A DNA stretch of 64,000 nt from Micromussa lordhowensis (taxonomy: Eukaryota; Cnidaria; Anthozoa; Scleractinia; Lobophylliidae), in the NCBI GenBank assembly GCA_964020085.1, contig OZ026597.1, positions 7,444,310 to 7,508,309 on the forward strand, read 5' to 3'. The translations under genes and the position numbers were made by a program. The notes below the pieces were generated by a model. That model was not told the DNA's origin, did not search any database, and was given only the letters and a program-made list of their open reading frames with translations. Positions 50,701-60,424 of this stretch are shown here, in pieces; the stretch's first letter is position 1; each line of letters starts with the position of its first letter.

Positions 50701-53700
50701 CAGTATTTACGTAATTTGCCGTTCCTTGGTTCAGGCTCACTCTTATGGATCTTGCCTTCAGAGTACTTTTCCACCAATTCCAAACAATATATTTGATGGG
50801 ATAAAGACAGCTATCTGTCGCAACTGGTACTAATCAACAAATGCAATGAAAATATATGTAGCTGTTCCCAAAGCCAAGGGGATTCAAAGTCATGTTCATT
50901 AACATATAAAATAAACAAGGAGAATTCCCTCAGATTTTGTTAAAATTAATGCTATTGTGAAAGCGAAGTCAAAGAAAGTCAAAGAAAGATCCAGCGCAAA
51001 GATGAGCTCACATGGCCTGCTTACAAGTTGCTCACAATTGTTCACCACATGTCTTATCACATGTCCTAGTAACAGTACCATCTTACTGACTAGTGTGTCA
51101 TGCCCCTGCAAAAATCAAGTGGGGTGGCCATTTTGGTGTCCTTACAGGAATGTGGTACTATGCACAGGGAGACCAATTCAGGAAAGCAACAGGTCAAAAT
51201 TAGGTTTGCGTTCTCTGAATGCAAAAACAGTACTGTCTACTTAATGATATTGTATTTTCAGAGGAACTAAAATAAATGAAATGATCACTTATTTACCACA
51301 GGTCCCAAACAATAAGACAAACATCAATAAATGGAATGTAAAACCAGTTTACTAGTAGTGTGTGAAAACAATATGCAATTATAATATTATAATTTAGTTA
51401 GTTGACATCTCGTAAATATACCACCATAATGATATCAGTTAGTCATAGTGACAAATCATAAAATTCATTTACTTACTGCTGGCTTTTGTTGTGCTGTTCT
51501 TAAATCTAAGATCACATATCCAACTGGTTCTTTCTGGGATGTTAGAGTATCTAGAGCATAACACTGTGAAAAAACACTGGTTACTAACAGTTTTCTCCAA
51601 TCAACAGACTGATGCAACAATGAACCATTTATTGTTTATCACTTAGAATTGTTAGCAATCTGTATTAAAATAACGTTTAAAAACTTTATTGAATCTCCCA
51701 GTCAGGGTTTTTCAGACCCAACATACATATTTAAGCGTATAAATAATTCATAAGGTAAGTTTGAAATATTGAATAAACTATCTAAATGTTAAAATTATAA
51801 TAATAGATAAAAACATCGATAGGTAACTCTCCTAACTGACGAGATTTGAGCCTGGCCGCATGGCGTGTGGACGTGTCTTCTAACGCTCCGCAAAAAGTGA
51901 GCTCTCTGCCAAGCTTCTGAACGAACTTAAATGCTTTCGATAGCCACTGTCTGTTAAAAGTACAAATGGTTTCACTGGCTAACGCTCTGAACTTCACTAG
52001 CTAATTTATTTGTATGGGAAACAGGAAAAAACGAAAGAAACACAGCGACTCCGACATGGCGGCCAACGAAGACATGAAAGGTTCCATCGACGCCTTAATA
52101 AAAACCATGGAGACTGGCTTTGATAGTGTCCGAGCGGAAATCGAGAAACTACGTCAAGAATTCAAGCATGAAATCGTCGAAATGAAACACGAAATCCAAT
52201 CGGTCAAGCAAAGTATAACCTTCACGCAAGACGAAGTCGACACTCTGAAGGAGAAGGCGGAGACAAATATGAAAGAAATGAAGGGCGGCGTGGAAGAGTT
52301 GAACAAGAAAGTTGTGGCTCTAGAAGTCCAGTTGAATGCTGAAATTGAAAAAAACATCAAGCTCGAACAGTACACTCGCCGAGAAAACTTACGTTTCAAC
52401 AATATAAGCGAGGAGGACGGTGAGGATTGCAAGTCCTTGATTTACAATGTTATCCAGAACGATATGGGCATCGACATATCTGAGATAAAATTTCACGCTG
52501 TTCACAGAGTAGGCAAGAAAATGGAAAGTAGAAGTAGGCCTATAATTGCCCGCTTCATCAGCCGTGAAGACAGAAATCTAATCTGGCAACATAAAGGTAA
52601 GATCAAGCACTCACCAAACTACCCAGATGCATACATAACTGAAGATTTTGCTAAAGCTATTCAGGAGGAGAGGAAGGTCTTGATTAAAGCGATGTTAAAG
52701 GCAAGAGAAAACGAGGGACTTTCGAATGCAAAAGTTGTTGGACGCTATCTCTTCATTAACAGTGAAAAATATGATTGTAGAAATATCCCAGAGTACTTAA
52801 AATAACTGATTTTTTTCATATTTTCCTAACTTTGCTGCTTTGTTTTTTAGCTAAAATAATCTATCGTATGCAAATTTCTGCTTTAAGATGGCTAACGAGC
52901 TCGCTTTATTCACACTAGCAAACAATCCCGCTGGGAGTCAAATCAACAATGAATTATTTTTATGTGCTGTATTTCACACTTTGTTATATGTATTTTGCCT
53001 GTTCAAAACTGCAAATATCGCGCTTGGTTGAAATAATTGCGATAACCATTGTACGCTTTTACTACATGGCTTTGCCGATAAATAATTTTCTTCTACTTTT
53101 TTTATGGAGCTAAAAGTATGCTCTCTTAATGTGAGGGGTCTTGGAGACAGATTAAAAAGACGGGAAATGTTTAATTGGCTAAGAACGAAAAACTACTCAA
53201 TTTACATGCTTCAGGAAGTGCACTGCTCGGAAAACACAATTTCTGTATGGTCCGCCGAATGGGGTTATAAAACTCTTTTTAGTTGCTGTACCAGCGCTAG
53301 GGGGGGAGTCGCTATTCTATTCAATAATAATTTCAACCTCCAACTCCAACGAACATACTCGGATCCAAATGGAAGATTTATCATTTGCGACATCATAGCA
53401 GATAACAAATGCGTGACGATGGCTGTGCTCTATGCACCTAATGACGATGATCCAAGTTTCTTTCTGAATTTCTTCGATCACTTAAATGACTTTAAATGTG
53501 ACGAGGTAATAATCGGGGGGGACTTCAACTTGGTTTTGGACCTAGATATTGATAAAAAAGGCGGTCTCGCTAAAACACATACAGAATCAGTGAAAACACT
53601 GAAAGATTTCTGCGCTCAATTTGATTTGCTGGACGCATGGAGAATATTGAATCCGGACACTCGTAGATATACTTGGCGGCGCAAACGGCCAGAAATCCAC

Positions 53701-56700
53701 TGCCGTTTAGATTTCTTCCTTGTCACTCAAAGCCTAATGTGCAACATTACGTCCGCTAATATACAAACTGGATATAAAACAGATCACTCCCTAATAGAAA
53801 TCGCGGTTGCTACCCACTCGAATATAAGAGGCCCTGGTTTCTGGAAACTCAACACTTCGCTCCTAACAGAAATGGATTATATAAACCAAATACGAGCTTT
53901 AATTAAAGATACACAGGAAGAATACCAAAATGATATTTTCGTCAATGATGCTCTTATGTGGGAAATGATAAAGCTGAATATAAGAAAACAGTCTTTAAAA
54001 TACTCAACTATAAAAAAGGCAAGAATAGCACGGCGTGAAGAAGAGCTTGAAAAAGAAATCAACAGCCTGCAATATCTAATCGAAACCAGTAACATGAAGG
54101 AAAAAGATAAGAAAGATACTCTAAACGCTCTAGACACCAAAAAATTAGAACTGGAGAAAATAATTGAATACCGAACGAAAGGTTCAATTTTGAGGGCAAG
54201 ATGCAGGTGGCACAATGAAGGTGAAAAAAATACAAAGTACTTTCTTAACCTAGAGAAACGACATTACAAACAAGGAGCAATAAGCCAATTAAAACTGGAG
54301 AATGAAAATTTTGTCACTACAGACAAAGAAATTTTAAATGAGTGTGAGACTTTCTATAAAAATCTTTACAGCTCTAACAATGGCTCTCAAAATGAACGAG
54401 CTGATAAGGTGTTTTTTAAAACGCAAATGGAAAAAAAAATAAACCAGACAGAACAGGATAGTTGTGAGGGGCTATTAACCAAAACAGAATGCCTTGAAGC
54501 ACTTAAGAACATGGAATGTAATAAGACTCCTGGCTCTGACGGACTGCCTGCGGAATTTTACAAAGTCTTTTGGAATGACATCGCCGACCTTCTTCTAAAG
54601 TCATTAAACTATGCCCACCAAACAGGAGAGCTGTCAGTGACTCAAAGACGAGGTATCATCAAACTTATTCCAAAGAAAGATGCTGAACCCTACCTTATCA
54701 AAAACTGGCGCCCGATATCTTTACTAAATAGCGATTATAAAATAGCAGCCAAGGCGATTGCTAACCGTTTTAAACAGGTCCTTCCAAATCTTATTGACAA
54801 TGATCAAACTGGCTTTCTAAAAGGTAGATTAATTGGAGAAAATATCCGTCTTATTGATAGTATTATAAAATATACGGCCGCAAAAAACATCCCTGGTCTT
54901 CTACTTTTTCTTGACTTTGAAAAAGCTTTTGACACAGTAGAGTGGTCCTTCTTACATAAAACCCTACAACATTATAATTTCGGCCCATCTGCTACTCAGT
55001 GGATTAAACTTTTTTACCACAATACAGAAAGCTGCATCTTAAACAACGGTTGGTCTAGTGATTTCTTTAAACTGGAAAGAGGGGTTAGGCAAGGCTGCCC
55101 CCTTTCTCCGTACCTCTTTATTCTTTGCGTCGAAATACTAGCTGAAACAATGAGGAAAAATAAAAATATTAAGGGTATAACAATTGATGGACAAGAAATC
55201 AAAATCAGCCAGTACGCAGATGATACCACACTTATTTTGGACGGTTCGAGTGTCTCCTTCACAACTGCCCTACAGTTATTGAACCTTTTTAGTGAAATCT
55301 CTGGCCTCCGTTTAAACAACAGGAAAACGGAGGCTTTGTGGATTGGCGCCAATATTGGAAAGGAAGAAAATCTTAACCCAGAGAGAGGTTTCAAATGGGT
55401 AAAAGATAAAGTTAGAGCTTTAGGGATATGGCTTTCGACCAACCCCGAAACTACTATAGACGCTAACTATAGCGAAAAGCTAACTAAAGTAAGAAACAGC
55501 TTAAGCTGTTGGGAATTGCGCCGTCTTAGCTTACTAGGTAAAATTGTTGTACTTAAAAGCCTTATTGCCTCTCAACTTGTTTATATTTTGTCACCTTTGC
55601 CAACAAATCACAGTGCTATAAATGAAATAAATAATATTTTTTTCAACTTTTTATGGGATGGTAAAGGTGACAAAATAAAGCGCGATATTATGATTGGCGA
55701 CTACAACAACGGAGGGCTAAGAATGATTGACATCAAACTATTTAACAAAGCCCTTAAGTCAAGTTGGATAACAAAATACTTAGACTCAGAAAACCATGGA
55801 AAATGGAAACTTTTGTTTGATCTGGAATTACAATCTTTTGGTGGTGAGGAAGTTTTTCGCGGTAACCTTAGTAAAGAAGATTTATCAAAACACTTTAAAA
55901 TATCGGATACCTTTATTTCAGAAATACTAAGTATCTGGACGGACATTAATTATGAGGCCAACATTTACTCCACTGAACAGCTAAAAGCGCAAAATTTATG
56001 GCAAAACTCTCTTATACGAGTCGGAAACAAACCCATACACTATAAATCATGGTCTTCAAAAGGAGTTAGAAACGTAGGTCATTTGATGAAAGATTCCATA
56101 CAATTTCTATCTTTTGAGGACTTTAAAGAACGTTTTAATATCAAAACAAACTTTCTTACTTTCCAAGGGGTGATATCAGCGATTAAAGCCCTATGGAAAA
56201 GCAAAGAAGAAAATCTACACAATATCACCACCAACTATGAAACTTTCATTGATACTTTTTTAAAAGCAAGACAACCAAACAGACTAACATATAAAATTCT
56301 TGTTGGCAAAAAGCAGACAAAACCGGTCGAAGCTCAAAGAAAATGGATCGCGGATTGCAGAGTCGAAACCCAAGAGAACATTGATTGGGACACAGTTTAC
56401 CGATCACCCTTTCTCTGCACAAAGATCTCAAAACTAATTGTCTTCCAATTTAAGCTACTACATAGGAGATTAGCGACCAACAGTTTTTTAACAAAAATAA
56501 ACCTAAAAGATAATGAGCAGTGCACTTTCTGCCAAAATGATACGGAGACTCTCATTCACCTCTTCTGGAATTGTAATATATCTACTCTCTTTTGGCAAGA
56601 TTTTAAGCAATGGGCAGTTAATCGTGGAGAACTTTCAATTTCTATTAACTTAACAGCATATCTAGTACTGGGATTGAGTCCAAGTAAGAACAAGAGACTA

Positions 56701-57220
56701 GATTTCTACTTTCTGATCGCCAGACTTTTTCTCTGGGTATGCAAAACACGCAATACTTTGCCGAAAATAGAAAATTTCCCTCTCTTCCTCTCACATTACG
56801 ATACACCGAGAACCAACACCTAATTAACATCTTATTGGCAAAGCCATTCCAAGTAGAATAATTGTCGCAACTGCAAGATACAGCACAGTAAGTAATGTAA
56901 GTGTAAGTTTTAATGTATCGTAGCCTTTCAAAAATGTAATGTAATGTAATGTAATGGAGATGATGTAATTTGGAAATGTAATAGCTTAGAGCGGTTTTCA
57001 ATTGAGTGTCGAATGCAATCAGACAATTACTTTGGTTTTGGTTTTGGTTTTACTACGGTTTGAGATTGGCTGACTAGTCGAATTGGTAAGTAATTGGTTT
57101 GGTTTTGGTTTTACGACACTCAATTGAAAACCGCTCTATACTGTAATGTAATATTTTTTTTTCCTTGTTATGTACTGTAACTTTGTTCATTGTACTGTTG
57201 TAGACATTATGGGTGTAAAT

Positions 57221-57261
<41 letters not shown>

Positions 57262-57337
57262 TAACTGACAAGAAATGATAGAGGAATTCTCTAAGTTTCA
57301 TTTATGTGAGTGTAACATGGGCTGCAGCTTATTATTA

Positions 57338-57396
<59 letters not shown>

Positions 57397-60300
57397 ATCA
57401 TTATTATTACATGTATTATTAACCTTACATTCTTTCTATACAGAAAGATGCTTTCATATTATACAGGTCTTAATGTAACCAATTACCAGATCAAGATGCT
57501 ACTGTTTCAAAGAATTTTCAGTCTTGTTTTATCTCAAAATATTTTGCTTTACAAGACAATACTTCAGTGCAAAGGGAAAATTATTGCGTTGGAGATGGCC
57601 ACCTTAAGCAACTGCTTGTCATTTCATAATACAAGGGGCTGACTTTAAATACCTTACACGTATATTAATTCAGGAAGATGGATGTTAGCTTCGTTCTCTT
57701 TTTATGTGTTAGTCTCTTCCAGGCATTCAGTTAGTTGGGGCGCAGCGTGAAAAATAGCATGCAAAAAAAATAAATAAGTATGGCAAGAGGAAGCAAAGAA
57801 CGCCACTGGGCAAACTTAATAAAAGGTCCTTCCATCCACTTACAGACCACCTACAAGGACCTGTTACATGACCGCTGGGTTGTGGTTTTCAGTTGTCAAC
57901 CTTATTTTGAATGTAACTTACCAAAAGAACATGTTCATTGAATATTTCAAACTTTGCCCCTCAAACGCCAATACTTAGAGACTTCAAAACATATCTTGCA
58001 ATAAATATGAGCCTAAACAAAGTAATACCCAAGGCAAACCACAGAGGTGTCAAACTCTATGAAGCAAAAGATCAAGATACTGAAAAGTCCAAAAACAGAA
58101 TGGCAAATGTACAGATGTCACAAACCGTAAGAGTTGAGTAGGCCCGTCAACCCCATTTTACACACAATCTTCAATTTCTGTTCTCTCAGCTTCTTCGTCC
58201 AATACCTACATGTATTGCCATTGTGGCAACTCCAATTTTGTTCAACTGTTCAACTTGTTCTTTCATTATGGCTACGAGAGCTAGACAAACCACCATGAAC
58301 ATGGAGGCGGCACCAGCTTTTCCATTCATGAAAGACATTACTCGTGGAAAGAGTTGACAGATTAAACTCTTTCCAAAACTGGTTGGAAGGATTGCAAAGA
58401 CATGTTTGCCATGGACCATATTTTTTATACAATCTTTCTGTTCTTCGCGAAGGCAATTCACATGGTAAAAATCTTGTAGCGTGTTGCTTATCACAGATTT
58501 GAACACCGCATCACTCGTTGAAAGGTCTCTGACCACCGCCATATTACATATCTCGTCTGCATCAGTAAAGCTCGAGTGTTGACATAACCTGTCAAAATTG
58601 ACCAATCAGGGGGTATACCAACTCCTGGCATACTGGAATAACCTTTTGTTAAGTTTGCCCACAGGCATTCTTCCTTAAAATGCCCCAAGTAATTGAATGC
58701 CTGGAAGAATCTATTTATGGGTTTATGATCCTTGGCTGCATCTTGGTACATAAAGACTCAAAAAAATGAAAACAGTTGTGCAATATTATGAAGGCTGTAC
58801 TGGGAATGTTGGCCTAAGGTTGTGGTAGTACAGACTGATTGTTGCAAGGTCCATACAAAAACAACTGAGGGCCAGTATTCCCTAGTACAGCACAAGTAAG
58901 CTAAGTTAGTAAGCAGTTTATTATATGACATTCAAGTACAAAAGCTACACAGCATAGGACTGTTTCCATGGAAATGGTCCATATGGCAAACTAAGAAAGA
59001 ACCAATCAGAATGCTCTTATTTACTTCAAGACTACCTTAACCTGTCATATAATGCATGTTACTAGCTTTCTTGACCTCATCCTAGGTCAACAACTTTTAT
59101 ATATTGTTTATTTTGCTCATTCTCTTCCTGCTGAAAAAAGCTTATTCTATTCATAGTATGGATACTTCCTACAATGTCACTCTTATTATTGTGTTTTTAC
59201 CTGGATTTTGATTGGTGTCCTCTGTAAGCGATGCTGGTGTAGAGACTTCTTGCTTAATTCCCAGGCAAGTTCAGTTGTAAACTCCGGAGTTTCCACATGA
59301 TCAATGGGATCAGTTGTCAGTGTTTCTCCATCAAACTTTGTTTCAACAATGATCTTGTGTCGTGGTCGTTTAGGGAATCTTCGCCCTAAGTATTGCAGCC
59401 CACAATTTTAGTCAATTTGATGGTTTCCTTCGATGGCAATCAGACAACTTATAAAATAACATACTTCTCACTTTAATGTAATCTAACAACCTCTAAAAAT
59501 GTAAAATAGATAGCTACTGGATCTACGAGGGTCGTACAGGGGGGGGGGGGGGGTCCCTGACACAGTTCACGAACGGCAAAAATAGAGGATCACGGATCAC
59601 AGATATTTCATTTTCCCGAATCACGAAAATAAGAAAGACAGATAAGAATCCTTGAAGTAAGCAAAATCATGGAAGGCTAAATCAAGGTTCCTTATTGCAA
59701 ATCCCATACCTAAATCACTCTCGATAGGCGACTCTAATCATTTGGAGGACTTGCATCTCACAATCACAGAGAAAAGAGTGGTAAAATCACGAATATCAGT
59801 TAATAATTCAAGTCCTTGGGTCACACAAAACCCTCTGGTCACTTCTGGTCACAGATCACGCAGAATAATTTCCAAAATTCACATTTCAAGGAAAATAGTT
59901 CTTATCAGCTGATCACGTATCACGAGAATACCCCTGTACGACCCTCATCTACTATTTCCTTCCAAGGTTGAGACCTATTCCGGAAAAGTTTACCTTTGAA
60001 CTAAGCTTGAGCTTACTTACAAGTAAACATATACAGCATTATACTGCTTAAGCAATAGAGCACTCTTTTCGTGTTTACATAGCCTCATCTAAACCCGATC
60101 ACCGTCTCGGGTTAGCATAACTTTTGAGAATTCTCCCAGCCCCCCGACTGTTTAGATGAGGCTTATGTAAACACGGAACAAGTGCTCTTTTGCCTTTATA
60201 AAATAATTCTCAAAAATACGCGCGAATTTAAAACCTCACAACCGTTTTTACATACTCTCATCCTAACACACCTATCGATCAATGAAAGCTCGCGTAATGT

Positions 60301-60424
60301 AGATTACACTTTACATGTCCTCGTACTTGTTGAATTTCTCGAGACGGCAAAATGGAAAGTAATTATCGTCAAACTTACCTTCAAGTACCGAAACAACCAC
60401 CAAGATTCCGTCATTCAAACCCAT
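39068..60424 (-). CDS. CEP120: Centrosomal protein of 120 kDa (CEP120) orthologue
   Basis: CEP120 is a centriole protein needed for centriole elongation and ciliogenesis. Twenty-two minus-strand exons join in frame to about 1043 residues (human about 986). They are 60379-60424, 59201-59385, 51477-51563, 50004-50154, 48303-48463, 47644-47847, 46629-46892, 45945-46166, 45679-45872, 45435-45584, 45223-45343, 44872-44936, 43837-43927, 43334-43528, 42658-42747, 42457-42549, 41555-41667, 40675-40723, 40105-40227, 39819-40010, 39689-39741 and 39068-39350. N-terminal C2 region: [14 protein letters not shown] and [20 protein letters not shown]. Later blocks: [40 protein letters not shown] and EVWHKDNM. 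The C-terminal half is coiled coil ([28 protein letters not shown]), ending [13 protein letters not shown] and ELDRQIRDA, as in vertebrates. Introns are loaded with mobile elements; intron 2 is 7.6 kb. Confidence 0.95.
40425..40600. repeat. 'gccaagcgcgggaaaa' minisatellite in CEP120 intron
   Basis: At least five imperfect copies of gccaagcgcgggaaaa joined by 'catctaacc' or 'catgcaacc' spacers. GC-rich compared with the surrounding intron. Confidence 0.85.
44323..44629. mobile_element. fold-back element with nested hairpin
   Basis: The outer arms 'taatcgtatctataacaaaa' (44325 on) and 'ttgttatagatacgatta' (to about 44626) are inverted copies. Inside, 'acgtgggtgtccaattacag' with 'gtgtccgatt' pairs with 'aatcggacac' and 'ctgtaattggatacccacgt' (44404-44475). 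It lies in a CEP120 intron directly next to the palindrome at 44630. Confidence 0.75.
44630..44767. mobile_element. near-perfect 138-bp palindrome (MITE)
   Basis: 'gtaattggacctcgtgtcgt' plus 'acaattcagggagtaatcg' is exactly mirrored by 'cgattactccctgaattgt' plus 'acgacacgaggtccaattac'. The centre is 'gcctcgcgcttcgcgctcgt'. The perfect outer arms suggest recent insertion. A decayed relative is seen near 14665-14760. Confidence 0.9.
47097..47440. repeat. dispersed repeat, second copy of the 9.3-kb family
   Basis: Shares 'gagggcca.ttactaaaatc', 'aagtattggacc.ggca' and 'aataaatctcttat.aaccaagcttgctc' with 9297-9440, but lacks the right fold-back arm. In a CEP120 intron. Confidence 0.7.
48793..49985. 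mobile_element. 1.2-kb non-autonomous transposon with inverted 'aagaccccaaaacac' arrays
   Basis: The left end carries about seven copies of a unit like 'gaaaacgaagaccccaaaac' (48800-48955). The right end carries the inverted form 'ttttcgtgttttggggtctt' (49815-49965). The termini match as 'ggtagtaaagaaaa...aagacc' against the complement of 'ggtctttattttttttacta'. It sits in a CEP120 intron only about 18 bases from the donor of the exon at 50004, and itself contains the fold-back copy at 49168-49313. Confidence 0.75.
49168..49313. mobile_element. fold-back element (copy 2)
   Basis: The arms 'ggttttatcaaatgagttga' ... 'ggccaccgtaaagagattcg' and the reverse complement ending 'tcagttgataaaacc' pair over about 55 bases. 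Same family as 24856-25245. Nested within the 48793-49985 element. Confidence 0.85.
51825..51840. repeat. 5' target-site duplication of the LINE
   Basis: aactctcctaactgac, identical to 57254-57269 after the LINE poly(A) tail. The flanking bases on either side differ. Confidence 0.85.
52014..52805 (+). CDS. LINE ORF1 protein (L1 ORF1p / transposase_22-like)
   Basis: 263 residues. A Lys-rich start is followed by a long coiled coil (about 25-125, heptads such as [20 protein letters not shown]) that would trimerise the protein. It then enters the conserved region [12 protein letters not shown] (about 122), the typical opening of the L1 ORF1 RRM-like domain, and continues with [21 protein letters not shown] and a C-terminal domain with [19 protein letters not shown]. 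The family binds element RNA and acts as a nucleic-acid chaperone in the ribonucleoprotein particle. The ATG at 52014 is the first in frame after the leader. The 298-base gap to ORF2 has no coding sequence. Confidence 0.9.
   Translation: MGNRKKRKKHSDSDMAANEDMKGSIDALIKTMETGFDSVRAEIEKLRQEFKHEIVEMKHEIQSVKQSITFTQDEVDTLKEKAETNMKEMKGGVEELNKKVVALEVQLNAEIEKNIKLEQYTRRENLRFNNISEEDGEDCKSLIYNVIQNDMGIDISEIKFHAVHRVGKKMESRSRPIIARFISREDRNLIWQHKGKIKHSPNYPDAYITEDFAKAIQEERKVLIKAMLKARENEGLSNAKVVGRYLFINSEKYDCRNIPEYLK
53104..56823 (+). CDS. LINE ORF2 protein: endonuclease and reverse transcriptase
   Basis: 1239 residues in one open frame. Residues about 1-235 are an apurinic-like endonuclease: [43 protein letters not shown] (about 137-147), RRYTWRR and [10 protein letters not shown]. 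Residues about 540-790 are reverse transcriptase: [37 protein letters not shown] (about 602), [13 protein letters not shown] and the catalytic [10 protein letters not shown] (about 704). A C-terminal zinc-knuckle-like motif, [18 protein letters not shown], is near 1140. All listed catalytic motifs are intact and no frameshift or stop interrupts the frame, so the protein could be functional. It nicks genomic DNA and primes reverse transcription there (target-primed reverse transcription). Confidence 0.95.
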   Translation: MELKVCSLNVRGLGDRLKRREMFNWLRTKNYSIYMLQEVHCSENTISVWSAEWGYKTLFSCCTSARGGVAILFNNNFNLQLQRTYSDPNGRFIICDIIADNKCVTMAVLYAPNDDDPSFFLNFFDHLNDFKCDEVIIGGDFNLVLDLDIDKKGGLAKTHTESVKTLKDFCAQFDLLDAWRILNPDTRRYTWRRKRPEIHCRLDFFLVTQSLMCNITSANIQTGYKTDHSLIEIAVATHSNIRGPGFWKLNTSLLTEMDYINQIRALIKDTQEEYQNDIFVNDALMWEMIKLNIRKQSLKYSTIKKARIARREEELEKEINSLQYLIETSNMKEKDKKDTLNALDTKKLELEKIIEYRTKGSILRARCRWHNEGEKNTKYFLNLEKRHYKQGAISQLKLENENFVTTDKEILNECETFYKNLYSSNNGSQNERADKVFFKTQMEKKINQTEQDSCEGLLTKTECLEALKNMECNKTPGSDGLPAEFYKVFWNDIADLLLKSLNYAHQTGELSVTQRRGIIKLIPKKDAEPYLIKNWRPISLLNSDYKIAAKAIANRFKQVLPNLIDNDQTGFLKGRLIGENIRLIDSIIKYTAAKNIPGLLLFLDFEKAFDTVEWSFLHKTLQHYNFGPSATQWIKLFYHNTESCILNNGWSSDFFKLERGVRQGCPLSPYLFILCVEILAETMRKNKNIKGITIDGQEIKISQYADDTTLILDGSSVSFTTALQLLNLFSEISGLRLNNRKTEALWIGANIGKEENLNPERGFKWVKDKVRALGIWLSTNPETTIDANYSEKLTKVRNSLSCWELRRLSLLGKIVVLKSLIASQLVYILSPLPTNHSAINEINNIFFNFLWDGKGDKIKRDIMIGDYNNGGLRMIDIKLFNKALKSSWITKYLDSENHGKWKLLFDLELQSFGGEEVFRGNLSKEDLSKHFKISDTFISEILSIWTDINYEANIYSTEQLKAQNLWQNSLIRVGNKPIHYKSWSSKGVRNVGHLMKDSIQFLSFEDFKERFNIKTNFLTFQGVISAIKALWKSKEENLHNITTNYETFIDTFLKARQPNRLTYKILVGKKQTKPVEAQRKWIADCRVETQENIDWDTVYRSPFLCTKISKLIVFQFKLLHRRLATNSFLTKINLKDNEQCTFCQNDTETLIHLFWNCNISTLFWQDFKQWAVNRGELSISINLTAYLVLGLSPSKNKRLDFYFLIARLFLWVCKTRNTLPKIENFPLFLSHYDTPRTNT
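56987..57138. mobile_element. 152-bp fold-back MITE inside the LINE 3' region
   Basis: Ends 'tagagcggttttcaattgag' with 'tgtcg' and the exact complement 'cgaca' 'ctcaattgaaaaccgctcta'. The centre has mirrored 'ttggttttggttttac' tracts. It lies between LINE ORF2 and the poly(A) tail, so it was either carried along with the LINE or inserted afterwards. Confidence 0.9.
57254..57269. repeat. 3' target-site duplication of the LINE
   Basis: aactctcctaactgac directly after the poly(A) tail, matching 51825-51840 exactly. Confidence 0.85.
57328..57412. repeat. (TTA)n microsatellite
   Basis: About 28 near-perfect tta triplets. The Leu-rich frame across it is an artefact. Confidence 0.95.
57413..58170. 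other. CEP120 intron 2 sequence, no gene seen
   Basis: AT-rich intron sequence between the microsatellite and the helicase fragment. No repeat family is recognised. Confidence 0.4.
58186..58751 (-). pseudogene. broken RecQ-like DEAD/H helicase fragment
   Basis: On the minus strand a frame at 58186-58605 has helicase features: [20 protein letters not shown], then a Walker A-like [13 protein letters not shown] (usual form PTGFGKS) and a degenerate motif Ia region ([18 protein letters not shown]). It stops well before the DEAH box. Upstream, another minus-strand frame (58491-58751, [20 protein letters not shown]) overlaps it in a different phase, so at least one frameshift or missing intron separates them. 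With no complete ATPase core or RecQ C-terminal domain it cannot be a working helicase. It is probably a remnant of a transposed or duplicated RecQ-like gene within CEP120 intron 2. Confidence 0.65.
59527..59948. mobile_element. element with 'gagggtcgtacaggggg' inverted ends
   Basis: The left end 'gagggtcgtacaggggg' (59527 on, running into a poly-G tract) and the right end 'cccctgtacgaccctc' (to 59948) are inverted copies. The interior repeats 'gatcac' blocks (gaggatcacggatcacagat). No coding capacity. In CEP120 intron 1. Confidence 0.75.
60056..60190. mobile_element. fold-back MITE in CEP120 intron 1
   Basis: 'agagcactcttttcgtgttt' with 'acatagcctcatctaaac' is mirrored by 'gtttagatgaggcttatgt' with 'aaacacggaacaagtgctct'. 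The arms are about 40 bases long around a centre of about 50 bases. It lies roughly 190 bases from the CEP120 first exon. Confidence 0.85.

Larger units (their letters stand above)
51841..57253 (+). mobile_element. full-length L1/Tx1-like LINE retrotransposon
   Basis: A 5.4-kb element with a short 5' leader (about 170 bases), two intact ORFs (52014-52805 and 53104-56823), a 3' untranslated region with a 'tgtaa' repeat, and a poly(A) tail of about 27 bases (57228-57253). It is flanked by a 16-bp target-site duplication. It lies in CEP120 intron 2, in the opposite orientation to the gene. Two undamaged ORFs, the duplication and the intact tail indicate a young, possibly active copy. The order ORF1 (coiled coil, RRM-like) then ORF2 (endonuclease, RT, zinc knuckle) fits the L1/Tx1 group. 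The clade call needs a phylogeny. Confidence 0.92.

Noticed and set aside
57275..57478. Leu-rich small frame.
   Set aside because: Translation of the (TTA)n microsatellite, with no start context or conserved sequence.
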